Assembly: GCF_900176505.1 (NCBI RefSeq)
Contig: NZ_FWYB01000015.1
Location: 87,883-151,882 of the forward strand
Length of the DNA: 64,000 nucleotides
Reading direction: 5' to 3'
Source: Pedobacter nyackensis
Lineage (GTDB): Bacteria > Bacteroidota > Bacteroidia > Sphingobacteriales > Sphingobacteriaceae
The notes below the pieces were generated by a model. The model was given only the letters and a program-made list of their open reading frames with translations, was not told where the DNA came from and did not search any database. Of the stretch, positions 51,953 to 61,211 are shown piece after piece. Every line of letters starts with the position of its first letter. Positions within the stretch are counted from its first letter, which is position 1. Both the position numbers and the translations under genes were made by a program.

Positions 51953-53152
51953 ATGCAAATGGTTAACAAAGACGTTATCATACTAGGGCAACAGGCCTGG
52001 GATACAGAGATTGGGAGTAACTGCAAAAATATTGCCCAAGAAATAGCTAAAGATAATCGTGTTCTATATGTAAATTCTCCGCTAGATCGGGTTACGAAAT
52101 TAAAAGGTATTGGTGACCCTAAAGTTAAAAAGCGTATAGAAGTCATTGAGAAGAAACGCGACGGGTTGGTATCTGTTTCCGAAAATTTATGGAACCTTTA
52201 TCCTGACTGCCTGGTGGAATCCATTAACTGGATAAATAACAAGTACATTTTTGATTTTTTTAACAAAAGGAATAATTCAAATTTTTCAAAATCAATAAAA
52301 GCCGCGATTGAAAAGTTAAACTTTAAAGATTTTATCTTATTTAATGACAGCGAGATGTTTAAGGGATTTTACCTTAATGATTTTCTAAAGCCGGATATCA
52401 GTATTTATTATTCCAGAGATTTTATGCTTGCTGTTGATTACTGGAAGAAGCATGGCGAACGTTTAGAGCCTCAGCTTATTGCTAAAAGTGATTTATGTAT
52501 AGCTAATTCGTTTTATCTTACTGATTATTGTAAGGATTTTAATAAGAATTCATATTACGTTGGCCAGGGCTGTGATTTAGAAATCTTTAAAGAAGACGCG
52601 GCAGCTTTAAAACCTGTAGAACTGAGCAATATAACTACTCCAGTTATTGGATATGTAGGTGCGATGCAAAGTTTGCGTTTGGATATAGAATTGATTAAAT
52701 ATATAGCTGCTAAAAGGAGTGACTGGACGATAGTTTTAGTTGGTCCAGAGGATGATGAATTTAAGAAATCTGCGTTACATCAGTTAGAAAATGTGATATT
52801 TACCGGGAGTAAACCATTAGAAGATTTACCAGTTTATATACAATTTTTTGATGTTTGTATTAATCCACAGCTGGTTAATCAGGTTACGATTGGAAATTAT
52901 CCCCGCAAAGTCGATGAGTATTTGGCTTTGGGAAAGCCAACAGTGGCAACCAAAACTCGGGCTATGGATCTTTTCAAAGATCATGTGTATTTAGCAGATG
53001 GAAAAGAAGAGTACATTGTGAGTATTGAGCAAGCTATGGTAGAAGATAGTGCTGAACTTCAACAAGCGAGAAGGACATTTGCGGAAAGCCATACCTGGGG
53101 AAATTGTGTGAAAGCGATTTATGAATCCATAAAAAACGAACACTTAAAATGA
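51953..53152 (+). CDS. Glycosyltransferase, GT-B fold (TuaH-like)
   Basis: 399 aa. N-terminal VIILGQQAWDTEIGSNCKNI and VLYVNSPLDRVT are typical of the TuaH-like/GT family 1 branch; the C-terminal half has VIGYVGAMQSLRLDIELI, VLVGPEDDEF and FDVCINPQ, then EYLALGKPTVATKT. A Met at codon 3 is an alternative start. It presumably adds one sugar of the repeat unit. Its end overlaps the next glycosyltransferase by 4 nt. Confidence 0.87.
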   Translation: MQMVNKDVIILGQQAWDTEIGSNCKNIAQEIAKDNRVLYVNSPLDRVTKLKGIGDPKVKKRIEVIEKKRDGLVSVSENLWNLYPDCLVESINWINNKYIFDFFNKRNNSNFSKSIKAAIEKLNFKDFILFNDSEMFKGFYLNDFLKPDISIYYSRDFMLAVDYWKKHGERLEPQLIAKSDLCIANSFYLTDYCKDFNKNSYYVGQGCDLEIFKEDAAALKPVELSNITTPVIGYVGAMQSLRLDIELIKYIAAKRSDWTIVLVGPEDDEFKKSALHQLENVIFTGSKPLEDLPVYIQFFDVCINPQLVNQVTIGNYPRKVDEYLALGKPTVATKTRAMDLFKDHVYLADGKEEYIVSIEQAMVEDSAELQQARRTFAESHTWGNCVKAIYESIKNEHLK

Positions 53153-54321
53153 ATATAGTATTATACATATTTATTGTTTTACAGATCCTAATTGGAGTTC
53201 ATTTTCTAATGCCTCTTGTATACTGGGCTTTGCGAAAATTTTCTGCCAGGATTAACTTTGAAAATAGCGGTTCTTCAGAGTTAGATTATGCTGTTATTGT
53301 AACAGCTTATCAACACGTAAATCTGATCCCGATGGTTGTTGAATCGATACTGAATGCTAATTATGAAAATTATCTTATATACGTAGTGGCAGATAATTGT
53401 GATATCAGTACTTTAAACTTTACAGACGAACGTGTTATTATTTTCAGGCCTGAATCAGTATTGGCCAGCAATACAAAATCACATTTTTATGCCATAGACA
53501 GGTTTCAAAGAGCACATGAGTACTTGACGATAATTGATAGCGACAATCTTTTGCATCCAGACTATTTTAATGAACTTAATCGGGTTTTTGCTGGAGGATA
53601 TTCCGCTATTCAAGGTGTAAGGTCCGCCAAAAACCTTGATACAACCTATGCTTGTTTGGATGAAGCCGGTGATATCTTCTATCGTTTTGTAGATAGAAAA
53701 CTAATGTATGAAGCAGGGTCCTCAGCTGCCCTTTCAGGTTCTGGTATGGCATTTAGAACTAGTCTTTACAAAAGAAGTCTACAAGATAATCATTATAAGG
53801 GCGCTGGATTCGATAAAATCCTGCAATATGAAATTGTATCTTCTGGTGATAGAATCGCTTTCGCTGAAAAGGCAATTGTGTATGACGAGAAAACAGCCAA
53901 AACTGATCAACTGGTGAACCAAAGATCCCGTTGGATCAATACTTGGTTTAAATATCTCTTTTTTGGATTTAAGCTGTTATGGAAAGCAGTAAAGGGGGGG
54001 GGGATTAATCAACTTTTATTTAGTGTAATGTTGCTGAGGCCACCATTGTTTATATTGTTAATTCTGGTGTTCGGATGTCTTGTTTTGGATATAATATTTA
54101 TTCCAATAATGCTTAGCTATTGGTTGTTCTCAATCCTTGTGTTCTTCGCTTCAGTCTTTATGGCTTTATCGCATTTTAAGGCAGATAAAAAGATATATCA
54201 CTCACTTAAAAATGCGCCCAAATTTATATATTTTCAGATTTTGGCTCTTTTGAAAGTACGGAAAGCTAATCAAGTATCTGTAGCCACTGAGCATTACCAT
54301 GAAGAAATCGTTAATAGGTAA
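53149..54321 (+). CDS. Membrane-bound family 2 glycosyltransferase
   Basis: 390 aa. An N-terminal helix (about 2-24), a GT-A domain (VIVTAYQHVNLIPMVVESIL, DxD motif in IIDSDNLLHP, acceptor region LSGSGMAFR, GFDKILQYEI), and QRSRW near residue 262, then two or three C-terminal helices (LFILLILVFGCLVLDIIF). The processive-type QxxRW and membrane anchoring recall BcsA-like enzymes, but the size fits a single-transfer or chain-extending enzyme. The gene holds a run of ten G (53994-54003) coding Lys-Gly-Gly-Gly; slippage there would truncate the C-terminal membrane part. Confidence 0.9.
   Translation: MNIVLYIFIVLQILIGVHFLMPLVYWALRKFSARINFENSGSSELDYAVIVTAYQHVNLIPMVVESILNANYENYLIYVVADNCDISTLNFTDERVIIFRPESVLASNTKSHFYAIDRFQRAHEYLTIIDSDNLLHPDYFNELNRVFAGGYSAIQGVRSAKNLDTTYACLDEAGDIFYRFVDRKLMYEAGSSAALSGSGMAFRTSLYKRSLQDNHYKGAGFDKILQYEIVSSGDRIAFAEKAIVYDEKTAKTDQLVNQRSRWINTWFKYLFFGFKLLWKAVKGGGINQLLFSVMLLRPPLFILLILVFGCLVLDIIFIPIMLSYWLFSILVFFASVFMALSHFKADKKIYHSLKNAPKFIYFQILALLKVRKANQVSVATEHYHEEIVNR
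53994..54003 (+). repeat. Poly-G tract of 10 in glycosyltransferase gene
   Basis: Ten consecutive G in an otherwise AT-rich gene; in frame here as aaG-GGG-GGG-GGG. A one-base change would shift the frame. Tracts like this mediate slipped-strand phase variation of surface polysaccharide genes in other bacteria. Confidence 0.9.
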
Positions 54322-54346
54322 ACATTAGAAATAATAACAACAATTC

Positions 54347-55483
54347 ATGAGAAATAAATTGCGGATAGGTATTGAGGTACAAAGACTGTTTAGAAAAAAG
54401 AAGCATGGAATGGAGGTCGTTGCGCTTGAAATAATCAAGCAACTTCAACAGCTTGATACTTATAATGAGTATATTATTTATGTTAGAGAAGATGTGGATA
54501 AATGTATTGTTGAGACTTCAAATTTTAAAATAAGAGAGCTGCGTGCAAAATCCTATTTTACCTGGGAGCAAATTTCGTTGCCAGCGGCAGTAAGACGGGA
54601 TAAGCTTGATTTTCTTCACTCAACCTGTAATACATCCGCATTATGGCTCTCGGTTCCATTGATGCTCACCTTGCATGATATAATTTATTTGGAAAAAACG
54701 GATTTTAAGGGAACGGCATATCAAAATTTTGGAAATATATATAGAAGATTAATTGTGCCCAGAATTGTTAAAATGAGTAGGATCATTGTTACAGTTTCCA
54801 ATTTTGAGCGTGAAGCGATATTAAAGAAACTGAACCTAGCTGATGGGGATGTGAAGGTTATTTATAATGCGGTTAGCCCTAAATTTACAATGGCTTTTGA
54901 GCCAGAACAAATAGCAGAATTTAGGCAGTGTTATTCGCTTCCAAGTTCCTTTATCTTGTTTTTAGGCAATACAGCTCCTAAAAAAAATACCGTAAATGTG
55001 ATAAAGGCATATGTCGAATATAGACGTCGGTCTCCGGACGGCTTGCCTTTGGTTATACTTGACTTCGATAAGAACCTGGTTTTCGAATTATTGGAGGAGA
55101 TGAATGCAATGGATTTGCAGGAGGCATTCTTGTTTCCCGGATACATCCCATCTGAAGAAATGCCTCAACTTTATAATAGTAGTACGCTTTTTTTGTATCC
55201 ATCCCTTCGCGAGAGTTTCGGGTTACCTATTTTAGAAGCAATGGCGTGTGGCGTTCCAGTAATAACATCTAATACTTCGTCAATGCCTGAAGTAGCTGCT
55301 GATGCAGCGCTATTTGTTGACCCCTTTGATCATCTGAATATTACGGATCAGATAGATTATATATTGTCTCAACCTGAATTGATGACCGAAATGAAAGCAA
55401 AAGGAGTAAAAAGAGCAGCCAAATTTACCTGGAAATCATCAGCAGAACAATTACTTGAAGTTTATCAGGAGTTGATCAAATGA
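54347..55483 (+). CDS. Family 4 glycosyltransferase
   Basis: 378 aa. GT-B fold: IGIEVQRLFRKKKHGMEVVA (donor/acceptor loop at the N-terminus), MLTLHDIIYLEK, and the EX7E motif at ESFGLPILEAMACGVPVIT, with the following SSMPEVAADAALFVDP. It should retain sugar configuration and act in repeat-unit assembly. It starts 26 nt after the previous gene. Confidence 0.94.
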   Translation: MRNKLRIGIEVQRLFRKKKHGMEVVALEIIKQLQQLDTYNEYIIYVREDVDKCIVETSNFKIRELRAKSYFTWEQISLPAAVRRDKLDFLHSTCNTSALWLSVPLMLTLHDIIYLEKTDFKGTAYQNFGNIYRRLIVPRIVKMSRIIVTVSNFEREAILKKLNLADGDVKVIYNAVSPKFTMAFEPEQIAEFRQCYSLPSSFILFLGNTAPKKNTVNVIKAYVEYRRRSPDGLPLVILDFDKNLVFELLEEMNAMDLQEAFLFPGYIPSEEMPQLYNSSTLFLYPSLRESFGLPILEAMACGVPVITSNTSSMPEVAADAALFVDPFDHLNITDQIDYILSQPELMTEMKAKGVKRAAKFTWKSSAEQLLEVYQELIK

Positions 55484-55613
55484 GTTTATTGAAATGAATA
55501 GGATTCACTATAACAGTGTGCAGGCATGCGCCTATGTAGTAGAAGAAATGAAATCGGGAAGATTATAATGATGCGAAGTATTGATTGTTTACAAACTACA
55601 AAAATATAAAACA

Positions 55614-56420
55614 ATGTCTTTCAGACCTCTTAATGTTCCTGCGTATATCAAAGATCAACAGCATGATGCTGAGTGGTTTTTAAAGCGCGCGAACGATATT
55701 CGTGAAAATTTAAAGCGATTTAGTCCGGTCAATCCTGACATAACTATAATTATTCCTGCCTTCAATGAAGAGGATTCAATATTGAGAACTTTATCCTCAT
55801 TGACCAAAACTATTACCAATCTATCGGTCGAAATTCTTGTAGTTAATAATAATTCTACCGATAAGACACAAGAACTAATCGAATTGGTGGGAGTAACTCA
55901 TATTATCGAATATAAGCAGGGTGTGAAAAATGCAAGGAATGCTGGTCTTCAAGCTGCGAGAGGAACGATCATTATGAATGCCGACGCGGATTCGGTTTAC
56001 AGTCCATATTGGGTGAACATGTTGGGTAGACCATTATTAGAAGATCCGGAGGTTGCGTGTGTTTACGGAAGGTTTGCCTTCTTACCGGATTCATCTGCCG
56101 GTAGATTACCATATTTTTTATATGAAACCGTTGGAGACGTATTTAAAGGAATAATCCAAAGAAATATGGAAGAAGCAATGTATGCCTATGGCTGCAGTAC
56201 CGCCTATAGGAAATTACAAGGTTTAGAAGTTGGCGGTTATGAGCATCCACCAGGGGCAAACGAGGATGGGTATCTGGCGCTGAAATTAAAGACTAAATTT
56301 GGGAGGCTTGAGAGAATAAGTAGCATTCGATCATTGGTTTGGACGTCTGATAGGAGATTGATGGAGCAGGGTGGGTTAATTAAGGCTTTTGTAGCAAGGC
56401 TAAGTTCATTGTCAAAATAA
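55614..56420 (+). CDS. Family 2 glycosyltransferase
   Basis: 268 aa from the ATG at 55614 (MSFRPLNVPAY); a TTG upstream is in frame. GT-A motifs: ITIIIPAFNEEDSILRTLSS, VVNNNSTDKT, QGVKNARNAGLQAARG and the DxD region MNADADSVYSPYW, then GCSTAYRK and GANEDGYLALKLK. No membrane helix is seen. A 130-nt gap before it holds only a 24-codon frame (55494-55568) that I do not support. Confidence 0.92.
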   Translation: MSFRPLNVPAYIKDQQHDAEWFLKRANDIRENLKRFSPVNPDITIIIPAFNEEDSILRTLSSLTKTITNLSVEILVVNNNSTDKTQELIELVGVTHIIEYKQGVKNARNAGLQAARGTIIMNADADSVYSPYWVNMLGRPLLEDPEVACVYGRFAFLPDSSAGRLPYFLYETVGDVFKGIIQRNMEEAMYAYGCSTAYRKLQGLEVGGYEHPPGANEDGYLALKLKTKFGRLERISSIRSLVWTSDRRLMEQGGLIKAFVARLSSLSK

Positions 56421-56436
56421 GTATTTGCCGTAATCT

Positions 56437-57792
56437 ATGAAAGATAAAGCCTTATTGTTATTTAATATTTTTAAGAGTAAACATATTTTGTCTCTTGCAA
56501 GTAATGGGATCAACGCTTTAATTGGTATGGTTACTATTTCGATGCTCTTTAGGTTTTTGTCCCAGGAAGATATGGGAAACTGGGGCTTTTTTCTAACCGT
56601 ACTTTTATTGGTAGATACTTTCAGATCTGGTTTTCTATCTACGGCATTTGTGAAATTTTATTCTGGTTCTGATGAAAATAGAAAGGATGAAATTATAGGA
56701 TCAACATGGTTTATTGCTATTGGAATCACCTTGGTATTTATGGTTATAAATATTCCAGCCTATTTTGTTTCTTTACACGTAAAGGATACCAGTATCACAT
56801 TGTTTTTACAGTTTTTTAGTTTAAATTATTTACTTTCTCTTCCATTTTTTGTTTCTAATTGCATCTTACAGGGGAAGCAACGGTTTGACCGCTTATTAAT
56901 ACTCAATTTTTCCAATCAAGGGTGTTTCCTGGCATTGTTGATTGTCGTGATTTTTTTTGGTAAGATAGATATACACACTGTGCTTTACTGTTACTTATCC
57001 GCTAATTTTATATCAAGTGCCGTAGCATTAATTTGCGGGTGGACAGCTATTAGTAAGCTTAGATTCAGAACTTGGTCTGGGGTGAAAGAGCTATATAACT
57101 TTGGTAAGTTTAGCGTAGGGACTAACTTGAGTGCGACATTATTGAATTCGGCTGATGCCTTTATTATAAAACTTTTCTTAGGTCCAGCTTATCTCGCTAT
57201 CTATAATGCAGGAACTAAGCTTATGCAGGTTGTGGAAATTCCTCTTCGTAGTTTTGTTTTTACAGCAATGCCATCCTTATCTGCATATTTTAATTCAAAT
57301 CAGAAACTTGAACTGTTACAGGTAATGAAGAAAAACATTGGTCTGATTACATTTATACTGATGCCCCTACTTATTTTCGGCTTTGTGTTTGCTGATTATG
57401 CTATTTTGATTCTGGGGGGGGCAAAATATAGCCACACTGAGGCACCCAATATATTGAGGATATTTATGTTGATCTCTCTGTTATATCCTGCAGAACGGTT
57501 TTTTGCATTGACACTAGATATTATCCATTTGCCAAAAATTAATTTTTTAAAAGTTATGTTAATGGTTATCGTTACTGTTGTAACAGATCTGGTCGCCATA
57601 AAACTTACAGGTAGTGTATATGGCGTGGCCGCGGCATCTATAGCCAGCACACTTACAGGATTAATTATCGGTTATTATTACCTAAATAAGCGCTACAACA
57701 AATTCACCTTTTTCAATATATATGGCCAGGGTTATTATGAACTTATTCAATTGCTAAAGTCTAATTACCTTAATTTTGTAACAAAAAGATAA
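56437..57792 (+). CDS. Polysaccharide flippase, Wzx/RfbX-like
   Basis: 451 aa with 12-14 membrane helices. The N-terminal region (LSLASNGINALIGMVTISML, LSQEDMGNWGFFLTVLLLVD) and the repeated bundle pattern are typical for MOP/PST-type flippases. It probably moves the lipid-linked repeat unit to the periplasm. A run of eight G (57414-57421) codes Gly-Gly in ILILGGAKYS. It is the last plus-strand gene of the biosynthetic cluster, convergent with the hydrolase at 57810. Confidence 0.92.
   Translation: MKDKALLLFNIFKSKHILSLASNGINALIGMVTISMLFRFLSQEDMGNWGFFLTVLLLVDTFRSGFLSTAFVKFYSGSDENRKDEIIGSTWFIAIGITLVFMVINIPAYFVSLHVKDTSITLFLQFFSLNYLLSLPFFVSNCILQGKQRFDRLLILNFSNQGCFLALLIVVIFFGKIDIHTVLYCYLSANFISSAVALICGWTAISKLRFRTWSGVKELYNFGKFSVGTNLSATLLNSADAFIIKLFLGPAYLAIYNAGTKLMQVVEIPLRSFVFTAMPSLSAYFNSNQKLELLQVMKKNIGLITFILMPLLIFGFVFADYAILILGGAKYSHTEAPNILRIFMLISLLYPAERFFALTLDIIHLPKINFLKVMLMVIVTVVTDLVAIKLTGSVYGVAAASIASTLTGLIIGYYYLNKRYNKFTFFNIYGQGYYELIQLLKSNYLNFVTKR
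57414..57421 (+). repeat. Poly-G tract of 8 in flippase gene
   Basis: Eight G in a row inside the Wzx-like gene, in frame. It is shorter than the tract at 53994 but still a slippage candidate in AT-rich DNA. Confidence 0.85.
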
Positions 57793-57809
57793 CCAGGTCT
57801 TTGTTGGTT

Positions 57810-59366
57810 TTATTCGATTTTAACAAAGGTAGGAGTTTCGGTAACATTGATTACAAGTTTATCATTAACCGCTACTTTTTGGGAGCTCATTTCATTTGAG
57901 CCTGCCTGAGGCCTATAAAGTGTAACTTCTTTAACTTCTTTTCCTATGTTCAGTGTATGAGTTGTTTTTCTATCTTTTTGATCCGGAACCGTCAACACAT
58001 ACATCTTTTTCAATCCATTGGTATAGAGATCAACGATGGGATCATTTGAAGTCGTACTGACATAAACGTAATTACTCATTAATTTTTTTGCCTGGTAAAT
58101 ATAATCCCCAGAAATTCTTCTTTCACCTTTTTCGATAAGCCCCGCTGAAGCGTATTGAGTTGGATCATTCAAATTAACATCATTCAACATATAGAAAAAG
58201 GTCCGTTTAATGCCTTTTCTTGCATACAACAGACTTGTCCTAAGTATCCAATCTGCCTGTGTCTGGCGTGTTGTTTTATTTGCAATAGATGCAACTGCCT
58301 GGATGCTTTTTGGATTAACATCAAATCCACATTCAGTAACCCAAATATCAGTATCATTAGCATGGGCTTTACTTAATTTAATGAAATTGTCAGCAACCAA
58401 TCCAACGTCAGATAACTCCGGGGCCTTTCCTTTCTGCCAGTTTTCGTTTGAATAATGATGATAGTTAATTACATCAAAGCACAAGGAGTATTTCCCATCT
58501 TTTACCCTATTGATTTTACACCACTCAATCATTCGTTTTACAAAAGCTGGGTTTGGGTCTGCTATTCCTGCCATTACCACTTTCATAGTCGGATCAGCGG
58601 TTTTAACCCCCACATCTGCACCAAGTGTCCCCATGTGGCCATCGTAAAAAGCAGAGAGGTGGGCAGCGTATTGTTCGGGAGTCTGTTGTGCATTAGGTCC
58701 CCTCCAGTCTTTATCAGGTTCATTGCTGCATTCTAAGTATTTTAGGATGCCTAATCCTACTTTAGGAGCATTTTGTTCATACGGGGCAACTTTCACTAAA
58801 TTCCGGTCAATTGATTTGTTCTCACCATATCTCGCAGCGATTTGGAATCCTACTTTCGCCATTGCAATATACGATGCCGGCAAATTTTTATTACTACCAT
58901 TGGGTACCGGGGTATAGTCCCTTAAGCTACTATATGGATCAGTCGTATTATATGAAGGATAAGATTTTCTCATCCAGGTTGGCATAATCTGCAAACACAC
59001 GAGAGTGGTTATCCCCAGCTCTTTATTTTTCCTATAAATTTCATCATAGAAACCCATATCGTAGAAACCCTCTTTCGGCTCAATCTTTTCCCAATCAAGG
59101 TATTGCCTAAACCCTGTAAAGCTATTGATAAGGTCAACTTTATTTGGATCCAGATTGTTGGAGTTGTCGAAAGTATACTCCCATTCGAATCCATTCACAC
59201 CTAGTAAATCACTGAAGCGAATACTTTTAAGACTAAGGGTGTCAGAATCGATTTTAGTTTCCTTTGTTGGAAGAGTGGGACTTATTTGTTTTTTTTTACA
59301 ACAGAAACAATTTACAGACAGGCTGATTAATATCGGAATTAAAATGTTTGCTTTTATAAAATTCAT
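57810..59366 (-). CDS. Glycoside hydrolase-like lipoprotein A
   Basis: 518 aa. The signal SLSVNCFCC offers Cys20, Cys22 or Cys23 for lipidation. The rest is a clan-A-type TIM-barrel hydrolase: LGVNGFEWEYTFDN, FTGFRQYLDWEKIEPKEGFY, acid/base candidate Glu216 in ECSNEPDKDW and nucleophile candidate Glu345 in IWVTECGFD, followed by a C-terminal beta-domain (LNIGKEVKEVTLYRPQ). The exact GH family was not determined. A close paralogue is at 61212. It follows the beta-helix gene by 4 nt and probably forms an operon with it. It may cut or trim the polysaccharide made by the cluster. Confidence 0.82.
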   Translation of the reverse strand: MNFIKANILIPILISLSVNCFCCKKKQISPTLPTKETKIDSDTLSLKSIRFSDLLGVNGFEWEYTFDNSNNLDPNKVDLINSFTGFRQYLDWEKIEPKEGFYDMGFYDEIYRKNKELGITTLVCLQIMPTWMRKSYPSYNTTDPYSSLRDYTPVPNGSNKNLPASYIAMAKVGFQIAARYGENKSIDRNLVKVAPYEQNAPKVGLGILKYLECSNEPDKDWRGPNAQQTPEQYAAHLSAFYDGHMGTLGADVGVKTADPTMKVVMAGIADPNPAFVKRMIEWCKINRVKDGKYSLCFDVINYHHYSNENWQKGKAPELSDVGLVADNFIKLSKAHANDTDIWVTECGFDVNPKSIQAVASIANKTTRQTQADWILRTSLLYARKGIKRTFFYMLNDVNLNDPTQYASAGLIEKGERRISGDYIYQAKKLMSNYVYVSTTSNDPIVDLYTNGLKKMYVLTVPDQKDRKTTHTLNIGKEVKEVTLYRPQAGSNEMSSQKVAVNDKLVINVTETPTFVKIE

Positions 59367-59370
59367 TATG

Positions 59371-60810
59371 TTATTCTACTGCTCCAATGGAAGGAAGAGA
59401 CATAGATCTTGAAGTACCGTAGATGTCATAGATTACAGTCTGATTCGTGAGCGCTTCTAAACCTCTGCCAGATAAGGCTGCTCCGCTATTTTTTAAAGCA
59501 GTGGCTGGAGTAAGTTTGAACTGATTTTCGTCAACAATTCCAGCTTCCTGATAGGATTTGAAATATTTGTTGTTGAAGCCATTTCCCTTTGTATCACTCA
59601 ATTCGTTCCAAATGAAATTTGTGTTGTTTTGACCCACTAGTGTAAACTTATAACCTATGTTATTAAATATATTGCATTGTCCTCCGCGTAAGCTATACAG
59701 ATCCAGAATTTGAGCAGGGAAGGCTCCCTTTGGTAGTAGATTACCACAAGTATTGTTGAATACTTCAGCATTTGTATAGGTAGTTCTTCCAGCCATTAGG
59801 TTTCTAGAAAATGATTGCAATTCAAACGCGCTGTATTCTCTTGAGTTTATAACAATATTGTTATAAATTAGTGTCTTCTGTGGAGTTGTTCCAATACTGT
59901 AAACCCAGGCTCTGAGTGAATTTCCCTGATGGTCTCTAATTATATTGTTATAGAATTTTCCATTACCCTGCAGATAAAAGACTCCATTATGATTACTATT
60001 ATTCTGATTTACATATTGTACTAAATTATTATGGATATCATAAGCATCCACATTTTCCATAACGAACGCACTACCAACGGATGGTGAATTTTTAAAACTC
60101 ACGTATGCAATTTCTACATTGCGTAACAATCCACTGATAATGCCATTTTCAGCAGATCCTTTAAATCTGATTAAAGTTCCTGTATTATCGCAATCAATAT
60201 TTAAAAATTTTAGATTTTTTGAGCATGAAGCGTCACTACCGTCGTAAATTTTACGAGAATCATATTGAATAACATTATAGGTATCGAGGTTTTTAAATAC
60301 CACATTTGTTAAAGTGAAATTATCTATATTGTTTTTTAATTGAACTGAAGCTGCATCTGAATTTTTGTCTCTGAACACAAAACCTTTATCAATGCCTGGT
60401 GTACCTTTACCAGAAAAAATGATGTTTTTGACGTTCGAAAAAGTTAGTTGCTTGTCACCAATCATTTCGACCAGACCATCATTTTCAATATGTACAGTGC
60501 CATTGTCTTCACTCAGGAAATTGGTAATTTGAATTTCATTATATGATCCGCCTTTTATTTTTATAACAGTATTTCCTAAAATACCCAGGCGCTTAGCATC
60601 AATATAAAGATTACCACTCCCGGTACCAACTTCGAGGATTGTGGCATTAGGAGGAAGGACAACTGCAGTATCTTTTGGAGGATTAGGAACAGTAGGTGGG
60701 ACGTGAATTTCAGGAGGGGTAGTATCTACTAAAATGGCTGGACTTTTTTTGCATCCGAATACAAAAAAAAGTGCACATAATATTAAGTGCATTGTTAAAT
60801 GTTTATTCAT
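59371..60810 (-). CDS. Right-handed beta-helix lipoprotein
   Basis: 479 aa. The signal LILCALFFVFGC gives a lipidated Cys20, then a Pro-rich linker (PPEIHVPPTVPNPPK). Repeats with Asn-rich turns (KNIIFSGKG, FYNNIIRDHQGNSLRAWVY, IYNNIVINSREYSAFELQS) mark a parallel beta-helix, and the end YGTSRSMSLPSIGAVE matches the C-terminus of pectate lyase-like or DUF5123-like repeat proteins. Family members bind, cleave or epimerise polysaccharides. Here it heads the minus-strand two-gene unit with hydrolase A. Confidence 0.82.
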   Translation of the reverse strand: MNKHLTMHLILCALFFVFGCKKSPAILVDTTPPEIHVPPTVPNPPKDTAVVLPPNATILEVGTGSGNLYIDAKRLGILGNTVIKIKGGSYNEIQITNFLSEDNGTVHIENDGLVEMIGDKQLTFSNVKNIIFSGKGTPGIDKGFVFRDKNSDAASVQLKNNIDNFTLTNVVFKNLDTYNVIQYDSRKIYDGSDASCSKNLKFLNIDCDNTGTLIRFKGSAENGIISGLLRNVEIAYVSFKNSPSVGSAFVMENVDAYDIHNNLVQYVNQNNSNHNGVFYLQGNGKFYNNIIRDHQGNSLRAWVYSIGTTPQKTLIYNNIVINSREYSAFELQSFSRNLMAGRTTYTNAEVFNNTCGNLLPKGAFPAQILDLYSLRGGQCNIFNNIGYKFTLVGQNNTNFIWNELSDTKGNGFNNKYFKSYQEAGIVDENQFKLTPATALKNSGAALSGRGLEALTNQTVIYDIYGTSRSMSLPSIGAVE

Positions 60811-61211
60811 ATAAATTACTTTATCCCTTGTACATGCAATTGTAATAAAATTTATACAATTTTTATTTTTTTAATTTTTAGTGGTGATGGGTGTTTTTAC
60901 TTTTTTTTTACCCATTCTTTGAAATTAATACTTGTAGAATGTTTTTCCCATGATTTTGTTTGTGCCAACGTACTTATATTGTTTTAATAATGACTTTTTT
61001 GTGACAATTTAACTGGTTTTGAGATCTAATGTGCGATATAGTGGAATTTTTGTCAATTATAATTTTATAATGGCTGCTAATTCATTTGCTTTAAAGTATC
61101 TTGTGGGGAATTTTTTGCACATTGTTGTCGGTATCTTATTTAGGATTAGTGCTTTCCGTTTAGATTTAATTTCATTATAATATTTATATTAGCTAATAAA
61201 TTGTTTCTTAT
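60811..61211. other. Divergent AT-rich intergenic region
   Basis: 401 nt between the beta-helix gene and hydrolase B. It is very AT-rich with many T-runs. No consensus promoter, terminator or gene was found by eye. Confidence 0.6.

Noticed and set aside
55494..55568. 24-codon frame between two glycosyltransferase genes
   Set aside because: No hydrophobic helix, no recognisable feature and no start context; too little to support.
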